39,473 bases of DNA from Candidatus Thorarchaeota archaeon (GTDB lineage: Archaea > Asgardarchaeota > Thorarchaeia > Thorarchaeales > Thorarchaeaceae), in assembly GCA_016840965.1 (NCBI GenBank), contig JAEORI010000182.1:1-39473 (forward strand). The letters run 5' to 3'. Shown one piece after another: positions 24,316 through 32,636 of this stretch. The stretch's first letter is position 1. The number at the start of each line of letters is the position of its first letter. Under the pieces are notes generated by a model. That model did no database searches. It was not told where the DNA came from and saw nothing but the letters and a program-made list of their open reading frames with translations. The position numbers and the translations under genes were made by a program.

Positions 24316-25275
24316 ATGAAACTTAGTGTGAATGAAGGTGCACTTGAGATTACCAAAGAGATAATGAATGGGAAGGATGAATTGAACTGCAATGTCAGTG
24401 AGCTAGGAAATGGTACAACAATTATTGATGCAGGCATTGAAGTGGCCGGAGGAGAGGAACTTGGCAGATTGGTTGGTGAGGTCTGTCTCGGTGGTTTAGG
24501 AGTAGTTCGGCACACTAAGATGCATATTGGCGATATGGACCTTCCAGCTGTTGTTGTAAGTTCAGACCATCCGAAGATTGCATGTATGGGATCACAATAT
24601 GCAGGTTGGACTATCAACGTTGACAAGTACTTCGCTATGGGGTCAGGTCCAGCAAGAGCGCTGGCTCGAGTCGAGAAGAAGCTCTATGCAGGACTTGGCT
24701 ACAAAGATAACGCATCAGTCGGTGTGATTTTACTTGAAACAAGAGAGGTTCCTTCTGAGGCAGTTACTCAGTATATTGCAGACAAATGTAACATCTCGCC
24801 ATCGGACCTCTACTGTATTCTGGCTCCAACTGCATGTGTTGTGGGTTCAGTTCAAGTTTCTGCGAGGGTTGTTGAGGTAGGCATGCATAAGTTGCATGAA
24901 CTAGGATTTGACCTTGATCGAGTAAGATTAGGATATGGTGTAGCCCCTGTAGCTCCTGTTGCAAAGAAAGATGCTAAGGCGATGGGGATAACCAACGACT
25001 GTATCCTGTATGGAGGACGCACATTTTATTTTGTACGGTCGGATGATAAAGATTTGAAAGAGGTTATTGAGAAGGTACCATCATCTTCATCGAAGCAATA
25101 TGGTCAGCCATTCTATGACCTTTTCAAGAGTGTTGGGTTTGATTTCTACAAAGTAGATCCACATCTATTCAGTCCAGCTGAAATCACATTCAACCATATC
25201 GAGAGCGGAAAAGTATACCACGCGGGCAAACTTAATGCGGACATACTAAAGCAATCACTGGATAGTGCAAAATAG
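24316..25275 (+). CDS. mch: Methenyltetrahydromethanopterin cyclohydrolase
   Basis: Interconverts formyl- and methenyl-tetrahydromethanopterin. Typical blocks: MKLSVNEGALEIT, IDAGIEVAGGEELG, CLGGLGVVRHTKM, CMGSQYAGWTINVDKYFAMG, GSGPARALARVEK, APTACVVGSVQVSARVVE and the terminal AEITFNHIESGKVYHAGKLN. Length is 319 aa, normal for Mch. GAGGTG precedes the ATG, and the gene directly follows fwdC. With ftr across the divergent promoter this gives three consecutive steps of the C1 branch. Confidence 0.97.
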   Translation: MKLSVNEGALEITKEIMNGKDELNCNVSELGNGTTIIDAGIEVAGGEELGRLVGEVCLGGLGVVRHTKMHIGDMDLPAVVVSSDHPKIACMGSQYAGWTINVDKYFAMGSGPARALARVEKKLYAGLGYKDNASVGVILLETREVPSEAVTQYIADKCNISPSDLYCILAPTACVVGSVQVSARVVEVGMHKLHELGFDLDRVRLGYGVAPVAPVAKKDAKAMGITNDCILYGGRTFYFVRSDDKDLKEVIEKVPSSSSKQYGQPFYDLFKSVGFDFYKVDPHLFSPAEITFNHIESGKVYHAGKLNADILKQSLDSAK

Positions 25276-25280
25276 AGGTC

Positions 25281-26813
25281 TTAAGTGACTTCCAGTTCAC
25301 GGACCTCTTTTTGTTCTTTTTTGGTTGCCAGCACTAACTCCTCAGCCTTTGGTATTGGATTATTGAAGGCGGCCCACACCATCACAACAGCTATTAGGGA
25401 TATCAACGCGCAGATAATGAACGTAAATAGAAAACCACCTGTGAAGGGTATGAACCACCCGAAGAAAGCAATCAGTGGCATTGATACTAGCATTACTAGA
25501 GTGGGTCGTAGAGAATACATTGAGTTTCGAATGCGGTTGGGGATAACATCAAGCATCACTCTTTGAGTAAGGATATCAGCAATAGCACCAAACATGTTGA
25601 GACCAACAAAGAGTAGGAAGAGCAGAAATACAGGAATAACAGTCTGAGTAGGAATCTCAATCAATGGAAGATTCGTGAAGGGAATCAGCACGATGAAGAG
25701 ATCAATGGTTTCAGGGTCGGTACCAGGTGGTATGCCCGGGAAGATATATACTATCACTGCGAGAATCAGGTAGAAAATGACTCCAGTAAACTGCAAGAGC
25801 CTAAATCGGGGAATCCAAATCTTTGGTTCGAATCTTTTGGCTAGGACACCACTCCGCTCATTGGCTATAGCTTGTGGTATAAAGACAAGCGTCCTGAAAG
25901 CACTGACAGCTACCAATGTCACAAGGAAGCTGAAATAGAGTGGGAACAGAATGAGGTTCCACCAGACGGGGCCAATGCTCCACATTACTACCTCACCAAG
26001 GATGATGAGTGTGACAAACTTACTGGACCAAAGAAACTTGAATCCGTCCTTGAGAAGAGACCCATATTCTCCTAGGGAAGGTTGTTTATCTTTATCATCT
26101 CTGACTCCAGGGAGGTCTCTGATAAGCCTAAACACTACTAATGCTAGGAACACAGCAAAAATGGCTTGCAGACTGAAGACCCATGCTTCTCCATAGAAAT
26201 AAGCGAGCCAAGAACCTGGTAATAAAACGACGGTTGCTGAAACTTGCCAAACCATTCCAAGCCGTCCTTGGAACACTCCATATTGTTTACGATCCTTATC
26301 ATGTGGCATAGCAACGCGATAGTTATTATCAAACCATGCACTGAAAGCGCCGCTCTCCTGTGAAGAACCAAGTCCAAAAAGGACATAGATGGTTATGTAT
26401 ATCCAGATGGGAGCAGGAGTGTCTTTTACTATCATTGATGAGAGCCAGAACGCGCCTGCGTAGCATAGAAGAGCTGAAGATATCACATATCGCTGTCCAA
26501 TCCAGTCTCCAATAGCACCGGTAGGATAATCCAAAGCAGTCTGAATAGCCATTTGAATGACGACAAGAAAACCAACGAGTGTGAGTCCTGCGAAATAATC
26601 GCCATTGCCTAGCGACTCTGCGATATATATCATCCAGAATGTCGTACTGATTTGAAAGCTTGCCGCAAAGGTTGGAAGGAGCACAGATAGAATCTTGACT
26701 AAGCGAACTACATTCTCATTAGGTTCTGCAATTCCAAAGATTCTTGCATACCTGCTTGAAACGACTGCAGGTTTTTCTTGCTCACATTCCACATCCATGA
26801 CCTCGAATAGCAT
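25281..26813 (-). CDS. MFS-type membrane transporter, substrate unknown
   Basis: A 510-aa protein with about 12 hydrophobic segments and the MFS loop DYPTGAIGDWIGQRYVI between helices 2 and 3, including the conserved Gly-Asp-x-x-Gly-x-Arg. A long polar loop (about residues 230-255) divides the halves. Two more hydrophobic segments flank a short proline-rich stretch (IFPGIPPGTDPETID). It converges on mch with 5 bp between the stops. No substrate can be inferred. Confidence 0.8.
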   Translation of the reverse strand: MLFEVMDVECEQEKPAVVSSRYARIFGIAEPNENVVRLVKILSVLLPTFAASFQISTTFWMIYIAESLGNGDYFAGLTLVGFLVVIQMAIQTALDYPTGAIGDWIGQRYVISSALLCYAGAFWLSSMIVKDTPAPIWIYITIYVLFGLGSSQESGAFSAWFDNNYRVAMPHDKDRKQYGVFQGRLGMVWQVSATVVLLPGSWLAYFYGEAWVFSLQAIFAVFLALVVFRLIRDLPGVRDDKDKQPSLGEYGSLLKDGFKFLWSSKFVTLIILGEVVMWSIGPVWWNLILFPLYFSFLVTLVAVSAFRTLVFIPQAIANERSGVLAKRFEPKIWIPRFRLLQFTGVIFYLILAVIVYIFPGIPPGTDPETIDLFIVLIPFTNLPLIEIPTQTVIPVFLLFLLFVGLNMFGAIADILTQRVMLDVIPNRIRNSMYSLRPTLVMLVSMPLIAFFGWFIPFTGGFLFTFIICALISLIAVVMVWAAFNNPIPKAEELVLATKKEQKEVRELEVT

Positions 26814-26897
26814 TCATCACATATAGAGCTTCATGCTTGAGCATGAATCAAGCACTTTATCAACCGTTCCCTCACCCTTAGCGAGTGGTGGTGCATC

Positions 26898-27176
26898 ACG
26901 AAAGTCAAGCTTCAGTTCAGAGGACCTATTGCCAAAAAACTGCAAGATGGATTCATTGAGATTGAACTCAAGAGTGGCGCAAATCTCTCAGACTTATTGG
27001 AGCAGACGATTAAGAGGGAGTCAGGTGTGAGAGAACTGTGGTCCAGTCCAGAAGTAATTGATCGTGATGCTGTAATTCTTTGCAATGAAAGTGATATTGG
27101 TTTAAGTGGGGGACTTGATACAGAACTCAGTGATGGTGACGTTATTATTGTCCTACCATTGATTCACGGAGGTTAG
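26898..27176 (+). CDS. MoaD/ThiS-family ubiquitin-like protein with terminal Gly-Gly (start codon ACG?)
   Basis: A beta-grasp ubiquitin-like sulfur carrier. From 26898 the frame reads (T/M)KVKLQFRGPIAKK, later AVILCNESDI, then LSDGDVIIVLPLIHGG and stop: the typical end of MoaD and archaeal SAMP proteins, whose terminal Gly is adenylated and thiocarboxylated or conjugated. The frame is open from 26847 but holds no ATG, GTG or TTG before the conserved start. ACG at 26898, 6 nt after GGTGG, is where family members begin; ATC at 26895 is the other candidate. Either the start is unusual or the ATG has been mutated or misread. Its stop overlaps the convergent korC stop by 4 bp. Confidence 0.7.
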   Translation, partial: TKVKLQFRGPIAKKLQDGFIEIELKSGANLSDLLEQTIKRESGVRELWSSPEVIDRDAVILCNESDIGLSGGLDTELSDGDVIIVLPLIHGG

Positions 27177-27697
27177 ACAAGTTCAGCTCCAGCACGGATT
27201 GCCTTGATGTCTATCTCGAGAGCCTTTGCACTTATCATATCTGCAATTGCTTTCTCAAGATTCTCAAGTGGGAAGAGACCTGACTTTTTGACCAGCGCAC
27301 CCAGCATTACCATGTTGGAAACCAGCCTCAAGCCCAACTCATCAGCAGTTCTCATTGCTGGGACTTCGACGATTTCATAGCCCGAGATGTTTTTGGTGTT
27401 CACGAGGTCAGGGTCTACAATAATAGTGCTCCCTTTCTTTGCATCTGGTAGATACAAATCAAGTGACTTTTGTGACATCGCGATGAGGTAATCGGACTCT
27501 CGGACCTTTGGATATCTGATTGGCTTGTCACTTACAATCACTTCACTCTTAGCAGTAGTTCCTCTGGCTTCTGCACCATAACTCTGGCTTTGGACTGCCT
27601 CAAGACCGCTATATACCACTGCGGCATACCCGAGAATGTCACCGGCTAGAACTACACCCATACCTCCGGTTCCAGCGATACGAATCTCTTTTTTCAT
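27173..27697 (-). CDS. korC: 2-oxoacid:ferredoxin oxidoreductase, gamma subunit
   Basis: The gamma subunit of a CoA-dependent 2-oxoacid oxidoreductase (174 aa). Typical motifs: IAGTGGMGVVLAGDILGYAA at the N-terminus, SQSYGAEARGTTAKSEVIVS and the C-terminal MVMLGALVKKSG. It probably works with the beta subunit encoded 6 bp upstream. Substrate may be 2-oxoglutarate, pyruvate or a branched 2-oxoacid; motif spacing resembles KorC best. ATG has GGAGTGA about 9 nt upstream. Confidence 0.9.
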   Translation of the reverse strand: MKKEIRIAGTGGMGVVLAGDILGYAAVVYSGLEAVQSQSYGAEARGTTAKSEVIVSDKPIRYPKVRESDYLIAMSQKSLDLYLPDAKKGSTIIVDPDLVNTKNISGYEIVEVPAMRTADELGLRLVSNMVMLGALVKKSGLFPLENLEKAIADMISAKALEIDIKAIRAGAELV

Positions 27698-27703
27698 CAG
27701 GTA

Positions 27704-28534
27704 TCACTCCTCCAGATTGCTAAGAGTTGACCGAAGCAGTTCAGTAAATGGAATGTCGTGTCTATCAACAAAGACTCCAAGATCCATTCCTTCTTTTGTA
27801 GGAATTCGTTGGTCGATGGGGTCTCCCTTCTTACGAACTGGAAGTTTCTTGAACCACTGCAACATTTCTGGTGGTTCACCTGCACGCGTTCTTCTGCCAT
27901 ATGCAGTTGGACACTGAGAGATCATCTCAACAAAAGAGAATCCTTCTCTTTCAAGTGCAGTCCTAATGGCTCGTGCAGCTTGAATTGGGTGGGCAGTGGT
28001 CCATCGTGCGACATAGTTAGCTCCCGCTGCTGCGACCAGCCGGGCCAAATCAAATGGTCGTTCAGGGTTCCCGTAGGGAGTTGTACTGGTACGGTCTCCA
28101 GTGAATGTTGTAGGACCAACTTGTCCTCCCGTCATTCCATAAATGTAATTATTCACACAAATCACAGTCATGTCTATGTTACGTCGTGCGGCATGGATTA
28201 GGTGATTTCCTCCGATTGCAGCCAGATCCCCATCTCCACTTATCACTACAACCTTCAATTCAGGACGGGCGAGTTTGAGACCAGTCGCGAATGCAATCGC
28301 ACGACCATGTGTTGTATGCAGTGTATCTGCTTGATAGTGAGGGGATGGTATCCAAGCACTACACCCGATTCCAGAAACAAAGGCAAATCCAGAGAGATTC
28401 TCATGACCTAGGTCTTTTGCGGCCCTGAGAAACGCATTACTCACTTCTCCTGCCCCACAGCCAGGACAGAAGGGAGAGGGCAAAGATTCTTCACGTAGAT
28501 AGTATCGTGCAAAGTGCTTCGAGTTAGAGGTCAC
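27704..28534 (-). CDS. korB: 2-oxoacid:ferredoxin oxidoreductase, beta subunit (TPP-binding)
   Basis: Binds thiamine diphosphate and passes electrons to ferredoxin. It shows FCPGCGAGE at the N-terminus, HTTHGRAIAFATGLK and GDGDLAAIGGNHLIHAARRN, the TPP-Mg motif, followed by VNNYIYGMTGGQ. The start is GTG at 28534, 5 nt after AAGGTGA; an earlier GTG at 28543 overlaps that site. The alpha subunit and the small ferredoxin-like delta subunit are not adjacent: upstream is a membrane protein and downstream, beyond korC, the moaD-like gene. They must be encoded elsewhere. Confidence 0.92.
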   Translation of the reverse strand: MTSNSKHFARYYLREESLPSPFCPGCGAGEVSNAFLRAAKDLGHENLSGFAFVSGIGCSAWIPSPHYQADTLHTTHGRAIAFATGLKLARPELKVVVISGDGDLAAIGGNHLIHAARRNIDMTVICVNNYIYGMTGGQVGPTTFTGDRTSTTPYGNPERPFDLARLVAAAGANYVARWTTAHPIQAARAIRTALEREGFSFVEMISQCPTAYGRRTRAGEPPEMLQWFKKLPVRKKGDPIDQRIPTKEGMDLGVFVDRHDIPFTELLRSTLSNLEE

Positions 28535-28634
28535 CGCATTCACCTTCGTGCAAGTACGTTCGTGTTATGCTAGGTTAATAATCCATTCCTTAGGGAAGTT
28601 GTATGTTTCTACAATGACGTGCAGCCAATCGGAG

Positions 28635-29339
28635 TTATAGCTCTATATCTTGCTCAGGGATTGTGATAAGATGAGGGGATGCATTTTGTTTGTGGTTGTT
28701 ACCTCGATAATACCAAGGATTCGCAAACGCAATTGCAGTTAGAATCATTGAGATAGTCAATAATACATCAGGGACATAAAACAGAGATGTGGAAAGGAAC
28801 GGGACTCGAAGAATCTGGCTTGCCATCCCGAATAAAACGGATACGACCATGAGTTCACTTCTTACCTCTTTCAGTCGACCGGTTCTCCAAGTTATAATGA
28901 AGGTGAACATCATCATAATTCCCAGAATTATCATCACTGGAATAGCAAGAATCATGATTAATTCTTCATGAGAACCAAAGAGAACTACTGATATCCAGTA
29001 TAAGGCAAGCAAAAGGACTATCCTGTTGTGATATTTTTGGATAGAGGGAGCCCAAATCTGAAGGATTACACCTAAGATTGGAATGATTGACCCTCCAATA
29101 GCGACTGATCGAATTCTGAAAAAAATCATTGTTGTTTCTAGCAAACCAATATGCTGAAGCGTGACAATCATAATGTTGAAAGACTGGCTCACAAATGCGA
29201 TTGCAAAGACTAATGGAAGATCAGTGAGGAGTCGGACCTGTTGAAACAGCCATTTCCGACCAAGGTATGAACCAATCAATCCGGAGATGAACACTGTTGT
29301 AATGCTCGAGATAACAACTAATTCTGTACCTATTTGCAT
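28635..29339 (-). CDS. Seven-helix membrane protein, hypothetical
   Basis: A 234-aa protein with about seven hydrophobic segments spread over its whole length, a short GSYLGRKWLF basic turn after helix 1 and a polar C-terminal tail. No family motif is recognised. It starts 3 bp after the stop of the CPBP-family gene on the same strand, so the two are translated from one transcript. Confidence 0.6.
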   Translation of the reverse strand: MQIGTELVVISSITTVFISGLIGSYLGRKWLFQQVRLLTDLPLVFAIAFVSQSFNIMIVTLQHIGLLETTMIFFRIRSVAIGGSIIPILGVILQIWAPSIQKYHNRIVLLLALYWISVVLFGSHEELIMILAIPVMIILGIMMMFTFIITWRTGRLKEVRSELMVVSVLFGMASQILRVPFLSTSLFYVPDVLLTISMILTAIAFANPWYYRGNNHKQNASPHLITIPEQDIEL

Positions 29340-29342
29340 CTT

Positions 29343-30317
29343 CTAAACCTCCTTGATGCCTATACTTCTATTGTTCTCATGTTCCAGAACAGGTTCTCTT
29401 GGACTGTTGTTCTTCCTGAATTTTCGATGCCATATAGCTGAGAGTTGTTCAATCTTGTATCTCCACAAGATAATACCTAGAGGGATAAATGTCAAGAGAA
29501 ACATCAGAAATGTAGCTATCATTAATCCAGGAGTTGAAAAAATAAGATCGGGACCTTGAATCACTGGTTCAGGGCCAATCTTGAAACATTCACTAATGAA
29601 ATTGATGAGTGTATGGACTGTTATTGGACCAACAAGAGACTGACAAGTATTGAACTTCTCATAGTAAATACCAAAGAAGACACCCAGAATCGAAGTGAAA
29701 AAGACCATAGAGGCGATTTCACCTAGAGCATCAACACCAATTGCTCCGTTCACGATTGGCCAACCTGCATGCCAGACACCAAAAACCATAGCAGACAACA
29801 AAATAGCTCTATTTGCAGTTTGGCGTGTTTTGAAACCATTAATCAGTAGTCCTCGAAATAGGGTTTCTTCAAGAAGAGCATTCGTTAGAAAGAAAAAGAG
29901 CATGTATCCGAGAAACCCTTCGTTTAGAATATGAAGCTGGAGTGAATAGGTAGGGTCAATTAGGATACCATAAACAATTGTGCCACCAAAGTCAATTCCA
30001 AGTGATATTGCTAGACCAATCAATAGCCCAAAAATGAGTTGAGCCTGTAAGTTATTTCTTGACAAACCAAGAACTGACTCCACTTCTCCCGAACGATATT
30101 TCCAGAAAAATCCGAGAATGATTAGGAGGGGAAAGAGCTTTGAGGGAAGGATATTCATCCAGGTTTTTCCTAGGCTCAGCACAAATTGATCTATCAATCG
30201 CCAAACTACAGCAATTGTCAACATTATTCCTGCTATCATTAGGAGGTTTATAGATGACCATGTGGAGGATTCTGCATGTTCTTGGTCAATTGTTTCTTGA
30301 ACTTGTGTTATTGCCAT
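29343..30317 (-). CDS. CPBP (CAAX/Abi) family intramembrane protease-like protein
   Basis: A 324-aa membrane protein with about eight helices. The CPBP motifs are present: EETLFRG (E150, E151, R155), FGVWHAGW (H183) and a C-terminal helix with VHTLINFI. In the family, relatives of Rce1, these residues form the proteolytic site for prenylated CAAX proteins or for bacteriocin-immunity functions. The target here is unknown. It is the first gene of a two-gene operon with the seven-helix protein; no prenylation or peptide gene lies beside it. Confidence 0.85.
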   Translation of the reverse strand: MAITQVQETIDQEHAESSTWSSINLLMIAGIMLTIAVVWRLIDQFVLSLGKTWMNILPSKLFPLLIILGFFWKYRSGEVESVLGLSRNNLQAQLIFGLLIGLAISLGIDFGGTIVYGILIDPTYSLQLHILNEGFLGYMLFFFLTNALLEETLFRGLLINGFKTRQTANRAILLSAMVFGVWHAGWPIVNGAIGVDALGEIASMVFFTSILGVFFGIYYEKFNTCQSLVGPITVHTLINFISECFKIGPEPVIQGPDLIFSTPGLMIATFLMFLLTFIPLGIILWRYKIEQLSAIWHRKFRKNNSPREPVLEHENNRSIGIKEV

Positions 30318-30528
30318 TATTTGGCCCCTAGTATGCTATGAACCGTCATCAAGTGATTGTTAGTGCAATTTAAACACCGATAGACCAAGTAATGACGAAA
30401 AGATGCCTAGTTATGACAACTAGATGAGAGAAAAACTGTTTTGAGATGGAAACTGTTCTAACATCAATTTTAAAACGAGATGACTGCGCCTTCCAATCTG
30501 ATTTCAATCGCATTAGTGGTGAAACTAG

Positions 30529-30960
30529 ATGTCAGATGTCGCAGCAATGAGAGCCTTCAACCGTGAGCTTGCAGCGGTTGTTGGTGCAACTGTTGAGGTA
30601 GTAATCAACACAGGCAAGACATATGCAGGTACCCTGAAAGGAATCGATCAAAATACTTTGAGTATTGTTCTCTCCGATGTGGTGGCTGATGGTGAAACTC
30701 ACATCCCAAAGATATTCATCTATGGAAGTAGCATAGTGTCATTTTCAGTCGCAGAGAGAGAAATTAGCCTTGAGGGACTTGCAAAGGAGCTAGAGAAGAC
30801 ATTTCCACCTGGTGGAGTGCAGTTCTATCCGGACACAGGTATAATACTTGTAATGAATAAAATCCGTATCTCAAAAGATGGCATTGAGGGTAGTGGTCCT
30901 CTATATGAACGAGTTGCAGTCATCGCAGATGACTGGTTAAAAGAGCATGGTCTAGCATAA
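30529..30960 (+). CDS. Sm-like archaeal protein with C-terminal domain (SmAP3)
   Basis: Residues 1-75 are an Sm fold: Sm1 in VVGATVEVVINTGKTYAGTL and LKGIDQNTLSIVL, Sm2 around IFIYGSSIVSFSV. Residues about 80-143 form the extra alpha/beta domain known from SmAP3 of Pyrobaculum (the whole protein is about 144 aa, as here). Sm proteins form rings that bind single-stranded U-rich RNA. ATG has GGTGA 7 nt upstream. Upstream sequence over 30318-30528 holds only promoter-like DNA, with a TATA-like TTTTAAAA near 30470. Confidence 0.85.
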   Translation: MSDVAAMRAFNRELAAVVGATVEVVINTGKTYAGTLKGIDQNTLSIVLSDVVADGETHIPKIFIYGSSIVSFSVAEREISLEGLAKELEKTFPPGGVQFYPDTGIILVMNKIRISKDGIEGSGPLYERVAVIADDWLKEHGLA

Positions 30961-31066
30961 TAATCACTATGAGCAAATGAGCATGTGACCTAAATGCATC
31001 TCTGAGTCAAGATTAGGTATAGCTCGAAATATCGTTGCGACATGAATCACCATTAGAAATTATGAG

Positions 31067-32326
31067 CTAGAGAAGTTTTCGAAGGCCAAGTTCCTCAATA
31101 TCCCTTTTCTTAACCTCTTTGTCTTTGGGTGGCTTTCTGCTCAACGTGCGTTCTAATGGTTTAAGACGGTCCTCCCAAGTTCTTTCTGTGGATTCAGGAA
31201 TTTTGCCAAATGCACGTGTTCGTGCTTCCCTAGACCCAAGTGATGTGGTCTGAGAACTGATTATTCCGTATTCTGCAAGACGTTTTGTTGTTGAAGAAAG
31301 CGTACTTTCTTCTTTTGAGCGAGCAAGAAGCTGAGGACTTTTTACACCTGTGAGAATAAGCATCACACGAAGAATACCACCAAGGCGCGGATCAACACGA
31401 GCTCCCCAGATAACATTGGCATCAGGACTCATTTTTTCAGATACGAGTTCACCCACCTTGTTTGCTTCTGCGAGACTCATATCTGGACCTCCTGTGATAT
31501 GAATTAGAGCACCAGTGGATCCACTCCATTCCACTTCTAGAAGAGGACTATTTAGTGCGTTCTTTATAGCTTCATTAGCACGATCTGCTCCTGTGGCTTC
31601 ACCGAGTCCCACCAATGCAACTCCACCATTACAGATTATTGAACGAACATCAGCATAATCCAGATTAATCAGGCTTGGCATGGTTATTGTTTCAGTGATA
31701 CCCTTCACCATATTTGCAAGAACCTCGTCTGCAACTCCGAATGCTTCCTCTAATGGAAGATCAGGGACAAGCTCCATTAGTTTCTGATTATCAATAACTA
31801 CTGCAGTGTCGACATTTTCCTGCAAACGTGCCAGACCAGCTTTTGCCTTATCAATTCGAGTTCGTTCAAGATTGAAGGGCATAGTAATAACACCCACAAC
31901 TATAGCATCATTGTTTTTCGCGATTTCTGCAACGACCGGCGCACTTCCAGTACCAGTGCCGCCCCCCATCCCAGCAGCAATGAAGACTAAGTCAGCATCC
32001 CGTAGAAGCTCGGCCAGCTGTCCAGCTGACTCTTCTGCAGCAGCTTGCCCAACATGCGGGTATCCGCCCGCTCCTAGACCACGAGTAATTCTCTCACCAA
32101 TCAGGAGTTTTCTGTGGGCAGTTGTGACTGCTAGGTGTTGACGATCTGTGTTAATGGCAATGCATTCCGCACCTTGAACTCCAATGGTCATGAGGCGTTT
32201 CACTGTATTATTTCCTGCACCGCCACATCCAACAACGACGATTCGAGCTTGGCCCATATCACGGACTGTAGACATGCCTCGCTCTCCCCGACTGTGTTCT
32301 CGTGCATCATCAATCAACGATTTCAT
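31067..32326 (-). CDS. ftsZ: Cell division protein FtsZ
   Basis: The tubulin-like GTPase that forms the division ring. It shows VVGCGGAGNNTVKRL, the G-loop GMGGGTGTGSAP (about residues 119-130) and the T7 loop NLDYADVR (221-228), so both nucleotide binding and polymer-dependent hydrolysis residues are intact. A 60-residue basic linker leads to the terminal peptide DIEELGLRKLL, which resembles the archaeal FtsZ partner-binding tail. The ATG shares its A with the TAA of the upstream RHH gene (TAATG), a sign of translational coupling. Confidence 0.97.
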   Translation of the reverse strand: MKSLIDDAREHSRGERGMSTVRDMGQARIVVVGCGGAGNNTVKRLMTIGVQGAECIAINTDRQHLAVTTAHRKLLIGERITRGLGAGGYPHVGQAAAEESAGQLAELLRDADLVFIAAGMGGGTGTGSAPVVAEIAKNNDAIVVGVITMPFNLERTRIDKAKAGLARLQENVDTAVVIDNQKLMELVPDLPLEEAFGVADEVLANMVKGITETITMPSLINLDYADVRSIICNGGVALVGLGEATGADRANEAIKNALNSPLLEVEWSGSTGALIHITGGPDMSLAEANKVGELVSEKMSPDANVIWGARVDPRLGGILRVMLILTGVKSPQLLARSKEESTLSSTTKRLAEYGIISSQTTSLGSREARTRAFGKIPESTERTWEDRLKPLERTLSRKPPKDKEVKKRDIEELGLRKLL

Positions 32327-32508
32327 TATCCTAATACCTCACTCAATCTTCCACTGATGTTCATGTTGCCATCCCATAACTCTCGCTTTAGCAGGTCACG
32401 AATAGCGTTTCGAATGGCTTCTGATCTGTTGGGATAGAGACCTTTGTCAACAAGACTTTGAATGTCCTCAACAATCTTTTCTGGCAAGTGTACTGCTATG
32501 AGACGCAT
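32326..32508 (-). CDS. CdrS-like ribbon-helix-helix protein coupled to ftsZ
   Basis: About 60 aa: MRLIAVHLPEKIVEDIQSLV is the beta strand and first helix, and LYPNRSEAIRNAIRDLLKRE the second helix of a CopG-type RHH DNA-binding dimer. I start at ATG 32508 with GAGGAG 5 nt upstream; the longer open frame to 32577 has no site. The stop overlaps the ftsZ start (TAATG). In haloarchaea the short RHH protein CdrS is co-transcribed with ftsZ2 and controls division genes, so an equivalent role is probable here (inference from position and fold). Confidence 0.85.
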   Translation of the reverse strand: MRLIAVHLPEKIVEDIQSLVDKGLYPNRSEAIRNAIRDLLKRELWDGNMNISGRLSEVLG

Positions 32509-32636
32509 GTCTACTCCTCTGAATTGCTGAGGAATTAGTGAGATATGGTTCCTTGTAATACTCTGATAAGTGTCCAATTTAAGTTATGAAAAACAGAAGA
32601 AAGAGAGAGAGGTGGCCTCTCATCTCTTTAAACATA

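Noticed and set aside
26833..27030. 65-codon reading frame from ATG 26833
   Set aside because: It overlaps the MoaD-like gene in another frame and encodes a low-complexity Ser-rich product; the Gly-Gly-ending frame has clear family features.
28635..30317. CPBP protein plus membrane partner as a bacteriocin or abortive-infection system
   Set aside because: No peptide precursor, radical-SAM or ABC transporter gene is beside it; the family is too broad for that claim.
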